From Limibacter armeniacum (GTDB taxonomy: Bacteria; Bacteroidota; Bacteroidia; Cytophagales; Flammeovirgaceae): DNA of 64,000 bases. The translations under genes were made by a program, and so were the position numbers. The DNA is taken from assembly GCF_036880985.1 (NCBI RefSeq), contig NZ_JBAJNO010000008.1, positions 1,240,001-1,304,000 on the forward strand, written 5' to 3'. This document shows positions 31,553-40,179 of this stretch, one piece after another. How positions within the stretch are numbered: position 1 is the stretch's first letter; each line of letters starts with the position of its first letter. Below the pieces are notes generated by a model, which saw nothing but the letters and a program-made list of their open reading frames with translations, searched no databases and was not told the origin of the DNA.

Positions 31553-32257
31553 TTAAAAATATTCCTCAATAATGAGTTCATTAAGATTATTCTGATTGTT
31601 GATATCTATATACTCTTTGTAAAATAGTTTTATTTTCTTGAATACCCTGTCGTATTTTGCATATTCAACACTATTTGAAACTTTAAACCAAATAACAACC
31701 TTTCCATTGCTAGCTTGAATTAGCGTGGATAAAGTTGAAAGTATTTTCTCTTCACTATCAGTGTCTTGATTGTAAGAAAGTTTTCCATCTTCGGATAGAG
31801 AAATACTCACAAGTTCATACCCCTTAGGTATATTACTGAGTTTCTTTTTGATATCAGTTTTTTCTAATGAATGACAAAGTTGAAAAATAAGATGGAGAGC
31901 AATTAGTTTGGAAAATTTATTCTCAAATCCCTTATCCTCAAGATTGCTGTAGATATAATGAGCCTTTTCACTCCTGCGTATGTTAGATTTTAATACAGCC
32001 CAAGTTGAAAGAATGTTTTTAGGTGTCTGCTTGAGTTCTTCTTCTGTAAATTCCTCTTTAAGTATTTCAGCTATAGATGCTTTAGCTAATAGTGGAAATG
32101 TCTCTTTATCAATTGAGAAGGGTAGTTCACCTAAGTATTCAAGCGTTTCAAAAATAGCATAATAGCTTTTCCCACTTTTATCGTTTAAAGCCCTTAATTT
32201 AATAAGGTAGTTTTCAAAAGAAATCAGTTCATGTTTGAACCGTGAAGTAAATGACAT
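31553..32257 (-). CDS. hypothetical protein
   Basis: A 234-residue, Lys/Glu/Leu-rich, mostly helical protein (N-terminal three quarters) with a short strand region (KLSYNQDTDSEEKIL, KVVIWFKVSNSVEYAKYD). There is no signal peptide or membrane helix. I do not recognise a family. It is in one operon with the membrane protein that follows it directly (no gap). Confidence 0.65.
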   Translation of the reverse strand: MSFTSRFKHELISFENYLIKLRALNDKSGKSYYAIFETLEYLGELPFSIDKETFPLLAKASIAEILKEEFTEEELKQTPKNILSTWAVLKSNIRRSEKAHYIYSNLEDKGFENKFSKLIALHLIFQLCHSLEKTDIKKKLSNIPKGYELVSISLSEDGKLSYNQDTDSEEKILSTLSTLIQASNGKVVIWFKVSNSVEYAKYDRVFKKIKLFYKEYIDINNQNNLNELIIEEYF

Positions 32258-32387
32258 ACGAAAAGATTTAAGTAAAAAAATTAATCACTTGCTTGAATAA
32301 AAACCAAAGTCTGTGACTGTCGGGTAAGTAAATTAATAAATTTATCCAATTGCCTTTCCGTTTTCTCTTCTGACCCTGCCAGTTTTA

Positions 32388-32642
32388 TTAATGCTTCAAA
32401 TAGCTGTAGGTCTTGTGATGGTGTTTGGTAACTGTAATAATTAGGTCCATTTTCAGTTCTATCAAAGCCAATACGTCTTTTGTATCCATCAGGTCTTCGA
32501 TGATAGTGACCTTAACACCAATTTTTTTAAATGCAGGAAGTAAAGATTCTTTTAATATTGTTAGTCCTTCGTCCGTTTTGCTGGGTTTAAAATCAAATTG
32601 GAAAAGGTTTGTATAGGTACCACCGGTTTTTTTTGAGACCAT
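32388..32642 (-). CDS. small hypothetical protein in a region with two overlapping frames
   Basis: An 84-residue frame starting MVSKKTGGTYTNLFQFDFKP, followed by a helical part (LTILKESLLPAFKKIGVKVT). A second - strand frame, open from about 32514 to the stop at 32281 and ending LTRQSQTLVFIQASD, overlaps its last 40 codons and also reads like protein (GFDRTENGPNYYSYQTPSQD). One real gene broken by a frameshift near 32500 would explain both halves. No family is recognised in either. Confidence 0.35.
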   Translation of the reverse strand: MVSKKTGGTYTNLFQFDFKPSKTDEGLTILKESLLPAFKKIGVKVTIIEDLMDTKDVLALIELKMDLIITVTKHHHKTYSYLKH

Positions 32643-32772
32643 TTTGACTTTGATTATTGTCTTGAGCCATTGTGAAAGAGTTTAGCCCACTACAAATAAT
32701 CAGAAGGAGTAAGGAGTTGATCGATTTAAGGAACATGCTGGGTATTGGTGTTAGATAAGAAAAGACCAAAAC

Positions 32773-33264
32773 TTATTTTTTGCTACGGATTGTAGTGCCA
32801 ATTTTAAGTGAGGCATTTAATACTTCTGTATTGGCTTGTCCCCAGTCATGTCTCACTAGGTTTGGGCCTATATCAAATTGGATAGTGAAGCCTTTTTTTG
32901 CTATATATTCATATCCTATAGGTATATAAAGGCCAATTTGCATTTCACTAGAGCTACCAAAAATGGGATTATAATTAATTAATGCAGCTTGGGTTCCAAT
33001 ATACATCGATGAGGTATGGTAGGATCTGTCAGTCACATAAATATTTGTTCCGATATGTCCATCAAGTAGTACACCTAAGCCGAGGTTGAGAGAAGCTCTT
33101 TTGTTGATATTGTAATTCAGGTTTACCCCCAAAAATTCAGGACCGAACAACTGAAGAAAAATACTAGTGCTATTATAAACACGAGTAGATTCCTTTTGAG
33201 CATAACAATTGGGAGGAATGATGAATAGTATATAGAGAAATAGCGCTTTTAAGAAGTAATGCAT
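32773..33264 (-). CDS. small outer-membrane beta-barrel protein
   Basis: A 163-residue protein with a signal peptide (about 1-22, ending CYAQ) and alternating strands (ASLNLGLGVLLDGHIGTNIYV, MQIGLYIPIGYEYIAKKGFTIQFDIGPNLVR), typical of the small porin-like barrels common in Bacteroidota. No specific function can be assigned. Confidence 0.65.
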   Translation of the reverse strand: MHYFLKALFLYILFIIPPNCYAQKESTRVYNSTSIFLQLFGPEFLGVNLNYNINKRASLNLGLGVLLDGHIGTNIYVTDRSYHTSSMYIGTQAALINYNPIFGSSSEMQIGLYIPIGYEYIAKKGFTIQFDIGPNLVRHDWGQANTEVLNASLKIGTTIRSKK

Positions 33265-33269
33265 GGGTA

Positions 33270-33307
33270 ATAGTGTCTTTAGTTTTTTTCTTTACCGAAG
33301 ACACTAT
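33270..33307. repeat. inverted repeat in the leader of the barrel gene
   Basis: ATAGTGTCTT and AAGACACTAT (10 bp, loop of 18) lie 6 bases before the - strand ATG at 33264. In the mRNA this hairpin would sit directly at the ribosome binding region. It could equally end the upstream unit, but a T-run is not adjacent to the stem. Confidence 0.45.
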
Positions 33308-33351
33308 ATAGATGGTTACACTTTCAAGAATTATTTGGGCATCATTAATAT

Positions 33352-34029
33352 TTAAAACTGCATTACATTTTCAGGGTCGGTCAGTTTGCTTTTTATGATA
33401 TCAAAATCACTGACTGTGAAGTCGGGTTTTCCATGTAGAGGGTATATCTGCAATACAGGGCGACTGATACTGTTCCAAGCCGAACAGAATGAAGGCCAGT
33501 CATCATCTGAAATAGGTGGGTGTGAGAACTCTTTACCATCTTTCTCATAGTTGTTCCCAACAGCCGAATCACCCGTGAAAAGTCGTTCGGTTAGGTGCTG
33601 ATAGATTACAATAGAGCCAGGCGTGTGTCCCGGGATATTATAAATGCTCAGGTTGTACCTTTCATACCATTCTGAAGCTTCCATGATATTTTCCAGTGGC
33701 TCTCCCAAATAGTCGTCAGGGTGCGCATATATCGGAGCGTCTATCCAATTGCGGACATCTGTAATTTTGCCAAATGCTTGCTTGATTAGGTCGCTATGGG
33801 TCAGAATCATTCCTGTGACGGTGTAACGCTCCATCAGCTTTTCGACGGCTTCCTTGGTAATGTGGTGGACACAGTCAATTAAAACAGCTTCATCCTGATA
33901 GGTGATGGCGTAGGATTGTCCATGTCTGTAGTCAGCTTTTGGGATGCGGAACATGTAAAGATTTTCTGTCAATTGAACAGATTCACCTGCTTTGACAGCG
34001 TAGATTTTTTCAATGAGTGCGTTCATCAT
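33352..34029 (-). CDS. metallo-beta-lactamase-fold protein with incomplete metal site
   Basis: A 225-residue MBL-fold protein. Later motifs are kept (IPGHTPGSIVIY with His near 145, FTGDSAVGN with Asp near 163, YPLHGKPDF with His near 208). The first motif HxHxDH, however, reads LTHSDLIKQ, keeping only the first His, so one zinc ligand set is missing. The protein may bind one metal or have lost catalysis. It lacks a signal peptide and is followed by the beta-barrel gene after a 90-base gap. Confidence 0.75.
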   Translation of the reverse strand: MMNALIEKIYAVKAGESVQLTENLYMFRIPKADYRHGQSYAITYQDEAVLIDCVHHITKEAVEKLMERYTVTGMILTHSDLIKQAFGKITDVRNWIDAPIYAHPDDYLGEPLENIMEASEWYERYNLSIYNIPGHTPGSIVIYQHLTERLFTGDSAVGNNYEKDGKEFSHPPISDDDWPSFCSAWNSISRPVLQIYPLHGKPDFTVSDFDIIKSKLTDPENVMQF

Positions 34030-34070
34030 GGTTGTAGTAATTATGCTTGAATATTGTGGTCGAGAATAAT

Positions 34071-35207
34071 TTACTTTTTAACCCATTGAAATAAAAGAAA
34101 TCCAAGAATTGCTATTAAGAATATTCCACAAGCCACCGCTGAAATAACCATCCAGAACACTTTAGTGATCAGGTTGTCTAACTGGTCAAAGGCATTGGTA
34201 ATGCTTCTGTTAGCAATGGCGTCAACTTCAGAAAGTATCGCTTTCCGTTCTTCCGTAATTTTATTGAAAATAATTACCCTTTCAGATCTTACCTCTTCAA
34301 TAAGTAGGACTCTTTCCTGCTGTAGGTCGGCAGTAATGTACCGTCTTTCATTGTCAACAAGGGAAGGGATTCTTTCTGTCACCATTGTAAGCCTGTCAAG
34401 GTAGGATTCAAGATGGTCTATTCGGTTGAAGACTTGCGATGTTATGGAGTCACTGGCAACCTGCTCCAAGGATTGCCTGATCAGGTAAGCAGCTTGCCAC
34501 CTTGCTTGCCTTGGCAATAGGTCAATATATAGGTTTAATCGTTCGGTTAGTTGTTGAAGGGTTTCAGTAGCGCCACTTGCCATTTTTTTCAATCCCATTT
34601 TTTCTTTGTCTACATACTTCGACAGAAGTGGAGTAGTGGACATACGGTTGAAGTAAATACTTTGAATGGGGTAATCCTGAGCAAATTTTTTAATGGTTTT
34701 GGAAGCTTTGGAGGAGTCACGGTTTTCGGAAAGGGTACTGAATACTTGCATGCTTCTGTTGATAAGGGAGTCGGAGGTGGTGATAGCCAAAGGTTGGTAT
34801 GGACCAAAAAGCTGGTTGCCTGCTCCGTTTTCAAAGAAATGCTTCATCTGAATGCACAATGCGCTGATATCAAAAAGCCCAATTAAGGGGTCGTTGACTA
34901 GCATAGCTCTTTGAGCAGCAGGAATGGCATACATTTTCCATCTTAAGGCATTGTCTTTGACTGTCCAGTCCTCTGAATGCTGCAAAATACTGTCCGCCGA
35001 CTCTTCAATTAAACCAGCAAAGTCAATCAGGAAAGCATTCATTTGTTGCCTGAGGTCGTAGGATGTGATATCGACAGGCTGTTCCACTTGCTGCATAGAG
35101 GCAGATTGCTTGCTTTCCAGTATTTTATCTTCTTTGGCTTTTTGACTTTGCAGGACGCAGGATGAAAAAAATATAACAATGATCAGGTATGCTAGAGTGA
35201 GCTTCAT
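34071..35207 (-). CDS. lipoprotein with coiled coil and C-terminal membrane helix
   Basis: 378 residues from MKLTLAYLIIVIFFSSC, a lipoprotein signal with lipobox FSSC; an upstream in-frame Met would hide it. The body is helical with a coiled coil at about 250-335 (ERIPSLVDNERRYITADLQQERVLLIEEVR), and the C-terminus has a clear transmembrane helix (VFWMVISAVACGIFLIAILGF) and WVKK. A protein with an acyl anchor and a membrane helix could join two membranes or lie in one. No family is recognised. Confidence 0.7.
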   Translation of the reverse strand: MKLTLAYLIIVIFFSSCVLQSQKAKEDKILESKQSASMQQVEQPVDITSYDLRQQMNAFLIDFAGLIEESADSILQHSEDWTVKDNALRWKMYAIPAAQRAMLVNDPLIGLFDISALCIQMKHFFENGAGNQLFGPYQPLAITTSDSLINRSMQVFSTLSENRDSSKASKTIKKFAQDYPIQSIYFNRMSTTPLLSKYVDKEKMGLKKMASGATETLQQLTERLNLYIDLLPRQARWQAAYLIRQSLEQVASDSITSQVFNRIDHLESYLDRLTMVTERIPSLVDNERRYITADLQQERVLLIEEVRSERVIIFNKITEERKAILSEVDAIANRSITNAFDQLDNLITKVFWMVISAVACGIFLIAILGFLLFQWVKK

Positions 35208-35277
35208 AATTGGGGGAGTTAAGGCAAACAGGCATATAAAAAGTAACCTTTCTGTAGTGTGATAAATTCCCTGTGTA

Positions 35278-36072
35278 TTACTCTGAAATACTTTGGTCTT
35301 GGAAATCAACTTTATTGATATACCATTTCAACTTGACTTGGAGTACAATGTCAGATGTGTCAAAGTCATCATTGATATCCAGTCGGGAACGCTGGAAGTT
35401 AAGCAGGGCTTCCAACTCCCATGAGGGATCCCAGGAGCAGCCCATACCGAAGCCAATGCGCGCCTTGTTTCTTAAAAACTCGTTGAAACTTTTATTGGTG
35501 TCAAAGAAGAACTCATAGTTGATTGTTGCATAGTATTTTATATCAGTATTCTGGATGGGAAGGTAAGCTTTTGCTGAAAGCTTATACCGTAACCTGACCT
35601 CTGACTCCCATCCATTTTCTTCACCACGACCATTGAGCCAGTAGATCACCCGCTGTTCAACCCTGATGTAATGCGAAATATTAACCCACCAAATGCTTGG
35701 CCATTTTATGATTATTCCTTGAAAAGGGCGTAGCTCAAGCTGGTCACGAAGTACATCTGCATTGTTGATAAAGAAAAGCCCAACGCCAGCCCTCAGTTCA
35801 AACTTTGGTGAAATACGGTAATTGATTGAGGGGCGTACTGATACCCTGAGCCACGTTCGATCATCCCAAAGTAATCGGAAGCCTGCATCACCATAATACT
35901 GGACCTTGTCACTTTTTTCATAGTAGGCAATATAATCCATCCAGAATTGCTGATTGACTTTAAGGTCTTCAACATTTGTGTTGTTCTGAGGAGGAGTGTT
36001 CTGTGCAAAAAGCATTTCAGAATTTAGTAAAGCACAGTGCAGGAGGAGGAGAAAACATGCCTTTCGAAACAT
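35278..36072 (-). CDS. DUF2490-family outer-membrane protein
   Basis: A 264-residue protein with a signal peptide (about 1-23) and repeated strand patterns (QFWMDYIAYYEKSDKVQYYGD, DDRTWLRVSVRPSINYRISP, HYIRVEQRVIYWLNG) ending with 'IVLQVKLKWYIN'. The plan matches DUF2490, a predicted outer-membrane barrel common in Bacteroidota and of unknown role. It is on the same strand as the next lipoprotein gene, 70 bases away. Confidence 0.75.
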   Translation of the reverse strand: MFRKACFLLLLHCALLNSEMLFAQNTPPQNNTNVEDLKVNQQFWMDYIAYYEKSDKVQYYGDAGFRLLWDDRTWLRVSVRPSINYRISPKFELRAGVGLFFINNADVLRDQLELRPFQGIIIKWPSIWWVNISHYIRVEQRVIYWLNGRGEENGWESEVRLRYKLSAKAYLPIQNTDIKYYATINYEFFFDTNKSFNEFLRNKARIGFGMGCSWDPSWELEALLNFQRSRLDINDDFDTSDIVLQVKLKWYINKVDFQDQSISE

Positions 36073-36325
36073 GGTGTGGCAGGTTATGTTGTCAGTGCCT
36101 CAGTAATATGAGAGAGATTGCACAAGAAAAGATATGAACTTAATTTTTCAATAATAATTACTTAAGTCATCCTTAAAAACCTGAATCAGGTTATAATCAG
36201 TTTTGGCGATGAGTGTACAATCTCCTAACTTTGCCAGAATTACTTAATCCGTAACGGGTCTGGCTGTCTTCACTTTTGAGGGCAGTCTGAAAGCATTTTT
36301 GACAAACATATTTTGTTGACGATAG

Positions 36326-37072
36326 ATGGCAGTATTACCAAACCAACCAGCACTACAGCCCGAAAAGGATGCCATGGGCAAGGCTATTCAAGATTATTTC
36401 AAGACAGGGAACAAAGACATTGAAGTGACAGTCTATTCAGACTTCAGTGACCCTGATGTAATTCCAGCTGAACTGCTTTTCAGAATGGATGATGATTTGC
36501 CAGAACTGGAACAAGTAGCCATAGAACATTGTGAAGGAGAAGTGCTGGATATTGGCGCAGGCTCCGGTTCACATGCGTTGATGCTCCAGAAGGCAGGTTT
36601 TGATGTAACTGCCATGGATGTTTCCCCATTGTCTATTGAGGTGATGCAGCAGCGTGGCGTAAAAAATACGTTGCAGGAAAATATCTTCTACTACAAAGAG
36701 AAGCAATATGATACCCTTTTGATGCTGATGAACGGGATCGGTTTGGTTGGTACTTTGGACGGACTCAAGCACTTTTTAGAGCATGTCAAGACCCTACTGA
36801 AACCTGGTGGGCAATTGATCTTTGACTCCTCAGACATCATTTACCTTTATCAGGATGATGATGGTTCTTACCTGATTGATATCGCAGGCGAATACTATGG
36901 TCAGCTGGAGTATTGGATGGAGTATGGAGAAGCCAAAGGGGACAAGTTTGGCTGGCTTTATGTAAGCTTCCCTGTAATGGAAGAATATGCAAACGAAGCA
37001 GGTTTCAATGCAGAAGTACTCTATACGGGAGATCACCACGACTATCTGGCAAGGTTGACTTTGCAGAGCTAA
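36326..37072 (+). CDS. class I SAM-dependent methyltransferase
   Basis: A 248-residue cytoplasmic enzyme. Motif I is VLDIGAGSGSHALML (about 73-87), followed by an acidic loop (VTAMDVSP, about 95-102) and motif IV-like YDTLLMLMNGIGL. The substrate cannot be told; the N-terminal extension of 70 residues may bind it. It starts after a 253-base intergenic region shared with the divergent DUF2490 gene. Confidence 0.85.
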   Translation: MAVLPNQPALQPEKDAMGKAIQDYFKTGNKDIEVTVYSDFSDPDVIPAELLFRMDDDLPELEQVAIEHCEGEVLDIGAGSGSHALMLQKAGFDVTAMDVSPLSIEVMQQRGVKNTLQENIFYYKEKQYDTLLMLMNGIGLVGTLDGLKHFLEHVKTLLKPGGQLIFDSSDIIYLYQDDDGSYLIDIAGEYYGQLEYWMEYGEAKGDKFGWLYVSFPVMEEYANEAGFNAEVLYTGDHHDYLARLTLQS

Positions 37073-37176
37073 TTTGAACGAACACTATTTCCTTTATTTA
37101 GGAGTAGATATATAAATATCCAAAGACAATAATATCCTGTTCTGTTACTTGAATTTACGTTCTGATTTTTAAACTT

Positions 37177-38877
37177 ATGGAGCAACAAATACACCTAACC
37201 CGCGCCCAAGAATCAAGGGCAGCTATTGAACGCCTCTATGTGGCCATGCGCCACCTTTTTATCAGAGGATATTACAAACCCTCAGGAGCATCCGGAAGAG
37301 CACTGATTGAAGAGCTGTTGGCTTTGCGTCCTGAAATCTATGGTTCCATCAATGACCCGAGAAAAGTAGAACTGGATGGACTTGTTTATGTGATAGACCG
37401 TTTGCCGAAAGGAATTGAGGCTTGTAGGTTTATTAAGCTTGTATCTGAAGAGGGCTACGAAAATTCAGGCTTTAAGAAGATCATTCCGGCGGCACGTCGT
37501 CGTAACTGCTACCGTATAGATCAGGAGCAGATGTTTATCGAGGTGACAAGAGGTCGAAGTGAGATCTATGATATCCTGACACACCTGACTTTCTTGTTCG
37601 TAGAAGCTGAAAAGATCAAGAACCACTCCTTGGACGAAAAGGGAGAACCTTTGAGAGAGTGGCTTCGACTGGAAGAGATCGTAACAGGGGAAGTGGCTTT
37701 CACCAAGCAGAATGAAGAGATTATCTTCACTTACCTGAGCACCATTCTGGGAAGAACGTATGAGGAGACAAGGGCTGCCCATCAGCGTTTCCAGAAGAAT
37801 GATGACAAGAACAGTGGCTTGTTCAATATCGTCTACTGGTTGGGTAAGTTGGCTATCGATGAGGAGCAGGAAGGGCTTGCACGTCATATCAGTTTCTCAC
37901 CTGCGTTGCGCTCACGCATTGGTCACCACATCTATGGTGAAAGATGGGCTAACCGCATCAAGCATTATCTGTTCAAGAATAATATGATTGAGCGTCCATT
38001 GCATATCATTAGTGCGAACCTTCACAGTGTGATGAATATGCTATACGGAAAGCCGGCTTTGGGTAAGGAATTTGCCAAGATGGACCTTCTTGAAGTTGTA
38101 GAGCAGATAAGTGACGCCAAAAACAGGCACTTGTCTGAAACGGTCAACGTATTTGCCGAAGACTTTGGAATGCATACGCTGAGAGAGAGCTCAGGTACCA
38201 ATATCGCAGTGCAGGTAGTGGATACTGACAAGATTGACTTTACCAAGCTGGACGAAAGTTCATCTTATGACTTGGCGTATATCAAGGAACAACGTCCTGT
38301 CTTGTTGGTAATGGACTATGCATTTGGTGAGCAGGCTTTTGAAGCAATGGATGAGTTGCTAAAACCTTATTCGGAAAATGGTGGACAAGACATCAAATTG
38401 AATGTCAAGTCTGTATCGGTCATGGGGAAAGCAGGAATCCTTTATGGTGGTAAAGGTGATATTATGATTCCATCGTCCCATGTTTTTGAAGGTACAGCGG
38501 ACAATTACCCAATTGACAATGACTTTTCTGTAAAGGACTTCAAGAAGCAGAAAGAACTCGAAGTCTATGAAGGTTCTATGATTACGGTATTGGGTACGTC
38601 TTTGCAGAACAAGGATATTCTGGAGTATTTCAAGAGTAGCTCTTGGAATGCCGTAGGTCTGGAAATGGAAGGTGCACACTACCAGAAAGCCATTCAGGGT
38701 GCTATGGCTGTCCGTAACAACATCAGCAGGGATGTCAAAATTCGATATGCATACTATGCTTCGGATAACCCACTGATTACGGGAAGTACATTGGCTTCAG
38801 GAAGCTTGGGGCTGACAGGGGTAAAACCAACTTACCTGATCACACAGAAAATTCTGGAGAAGATTTTCAATAAGTAA
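37177..38877 (+). CDS. DUF6909-like protein with nucleoside-phosphorylase-like C-terminus
   Basis: A 566-residue soluble protein. The first 330 residues are helical and basic with no recognised fold (RAAIERLYVAMRHLFIRGYY near the start). The C-terminal 200 residues resemble purine/uridine phosphorylases or AMP nucleosidase: a strand-loop 'VSVMGKAGILYGGKGDIMIP', 'MITVLGTSLQ' and the motif 'AVGLEMEGAHY' where the family has EMExA. A nucleotide- or nucleoside-related reaction is an inference. It is a monocistronic gene ending at a bidirectional terminator. Confidence 0.6.
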   Translation: MEQQIHLTRAQESRAAIERLYVAMRHLFIRGYYKPSGASGRALIEELLALRPEIYGSINDPRKVELDGLVYVIDRLPKGIEACRFIKLVSEEGYENSGFKKIIPAARRRNCYRIDQEQMFIEVTRGRSEIYDILTHLTFLFVEAEKIKNHSLDEKGEPLREWLRLEEIVTGEVAFTKQNEEIIFTYLSTILGRTYEETRAAHQRFQKNDDKNSGLFNIVYWLGKLAIDEEQEGLARHISFSPALRSRIGHHIYGERWANRIKHYLFKNNMIERPLHIISANLHSVMNMLYGKPALGKEFAKMDLLEVVEQISDAKNRHLSETVNVFAEDFGMHTLRESSGTNIAVQVVDTDKIDFTKLDESSSYDLAYIKEQRPVLLVMDYAFGEQAFEAMDELLKPYSENGGQDIKLNVKSVSVMGKAGILYGGKGDIMIPSSHVFEGTADNYPIDNDFSVKDFKKQKELEVYEGSMITVLGTSLQNKDILEYFKSSSWNAVGLEMEGAHYQKAIQGAMAVRNNISRDVKIRYAYYASDNPLITGSTLASGSLGLTGVKPTYLITQKILEKIFNK

Positions 38878-38902
38878 GAAACTTGTGGATTGAACATAAA
38901 GA

Positions 38903-38933
38903 AAGCCCTTCGGACAGACTGTCTGAAGGGCTT
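38903..38933. terminator. bidirectional terminator between convergent genes
   Basis: AAGCCCTTCGGACAG / CTGTCTGAAGGGCTT pairs in 14 of 15 positions, between the + gene ending at 38877 and the - gene ending at 38957. Confidence 0.8.
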
Positions 38934-38956
38934 CATTGTTTCATTCAAAACCAACG

Positions 38957-39610
38957 TTATTGGGCACCAGCCTCAAGCAAGGTTTTTTCCATCTCCTTAA
39001 AGCCCATTTTGGAGGCATGCTTCAATGGTGTAATACCTGCTTTGTCACTCAGGTTAATATCAGCACCAGCTTCAATCAACAAGGACAGAATCTGTTGGTG
39101 AACCTCACCGCCATTGCTCAGGATAATAGTTTCCATAAGAGCAGTCCAACCTAAGTTGTTGACATGGTTGATGTTGATATCAGTATTAAGCAACAGCTTT
39201 ACTGAGTCCAGAAACCCAAATTCACACGCCGGAATCAGCGGAGTGCCCCCATAGCGGTTGTAAATGGTAAAATCAGGCTTGCCAAACTCAATCATCAGTT
39301 TCAACATTTCAAACCTTCCTTTTGCTCCTGCATAAAGTAAAGGGTTGTCCAATGTGCTGTCCTGAATGTTGACATCTGCACCTTTCATGACAAGATGTGT
39401 AGCCGATTTTAGGTCATTTTGTTGTACAGCAATAAACAGTGGTGTTCTGCCTTTGATGTCCTGTACGTTCACTTCCGCATTCTCATCCAATAGTCTTTTG
39501 ACTGAATCATGATCCTTTCGTCTCGTAGCTTGAAGCAGCAAATCGCTTTTGGAAGGGGTTTGAATTGGTTTTGGTTTTTCTTTCAAGGTTGTGAATGATA
39601 TAGGTAACAT
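38957..39610 (-). CDS. ankyrin-repeat protein
   Basis: A 217-residue protein with about five ankyrin repeats, recognisable from 'GRTPLFIAVQQNDLKSATHLV', 'LDNPLLYAGAKGRFEMLKLM', 'GGTPLIPACEFGFLDSVKLL', 'GWTALMETIILSNGGEVHQQIL' and 'GITPLKHASKMGFKEMEKTL'. There is no signal peptide. Ankyrin domains bind proteins; the partner is unknown. Confidence 0.85.
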   Translation of the reverse strand: MLPISFTTLKEKPKPIQTPSKSDLLLQATRRKDHDSVKRLLDENAEVNVQDIKGRTPLFIAVQQNDLKSATHLVMKGADVNIQDSTLDNPLLYAGAKGRFEMLKLMIEFGKPDFTIYNRYGGTPLIPACEFGFLDSVKLLLNTDININHVNNLGWTALMETIILSNGGEVHQQILSLLIEAGADINLSDKAGITPLKHASKMGFKEMEKTLLEAGAQ

Positions 39611-39875
39611 TAGTTGATTGGTTAATTAAAATGGATTGTTTGTAAAATAGTACAATATCTACGTCTAATAGAATATAATATTGTAATTATCTTAGTTGCT
39701 TAACAAATGTTTGAATTTGTTAAGCAATTCCGTACAAAAAGTAAACCAAGTATGAAAAGGGCTCTAGGATCAAGAAATCAGGATAAATGGTGTTTATTCA
39801 CGATCTCTTAAGAAGAAATTGCGTCATTTGTGTTATTAAATAATACCAAGAGTTTTGTATAACAAACAGATCAAA

Positions 39876-40091
39876 ATGAAAACACTGAAATTCAAGACCA
39901 ATATCAATTGTGGAAACTGTATCAAGTCTGTTACACCTACATTGAATGAAGAATTTGCGATTATCAACTGGAGTGTGGATACGGACAATCCTGACAAGGT
40001 ACTGACGGTTGAAGGAGAAGAAGGAGAACTGACAGCAGAACTGGTAATGGACGCTATCAAGAAAGCAGGTTTCAAGATTGAGAAGGCTTAA
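39876..40091 (+). CDS. heavy-metal-associated (HMA) domain protein, probable copper chaperone
   Basis: 71 residues from the ATG at 39876 (MKTLKFKTNINCGNCIKSV), preferred over a Met 21 bases upstream because it places the first strand correctly. The metal-binding CxxC is NCGNC. The fold pattern (strand, CxxC helix, strand, helix) is that of HMA domains. It lies 88 bases before the copper ATPase gene and probably delivers Cu(I) to it. Confidence 0.85.
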   Translation: MKTLKFKTNINCGNCIKSVTPTLNEEFAIINWSVDTDNPDKVLTVEGEEGELTAELVMDAIKKAGFKIEKA

Positions 40092-40179
40092 ATTTATGGC
40101 ATAAGGGTCAGGACTTTAGGTGTCGAAGTGTACAGTATTATACCTTGTGTCTAATGTCTTGATCCTAATTACTACAGAT

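Noticed and set aside
36073-36325. Possible riboswitch or small RNA in the divergent intergenic region
   Set aside because: Short GC-containing segments are present, but no stable long hairpin or known riboswitch core could be recognised.
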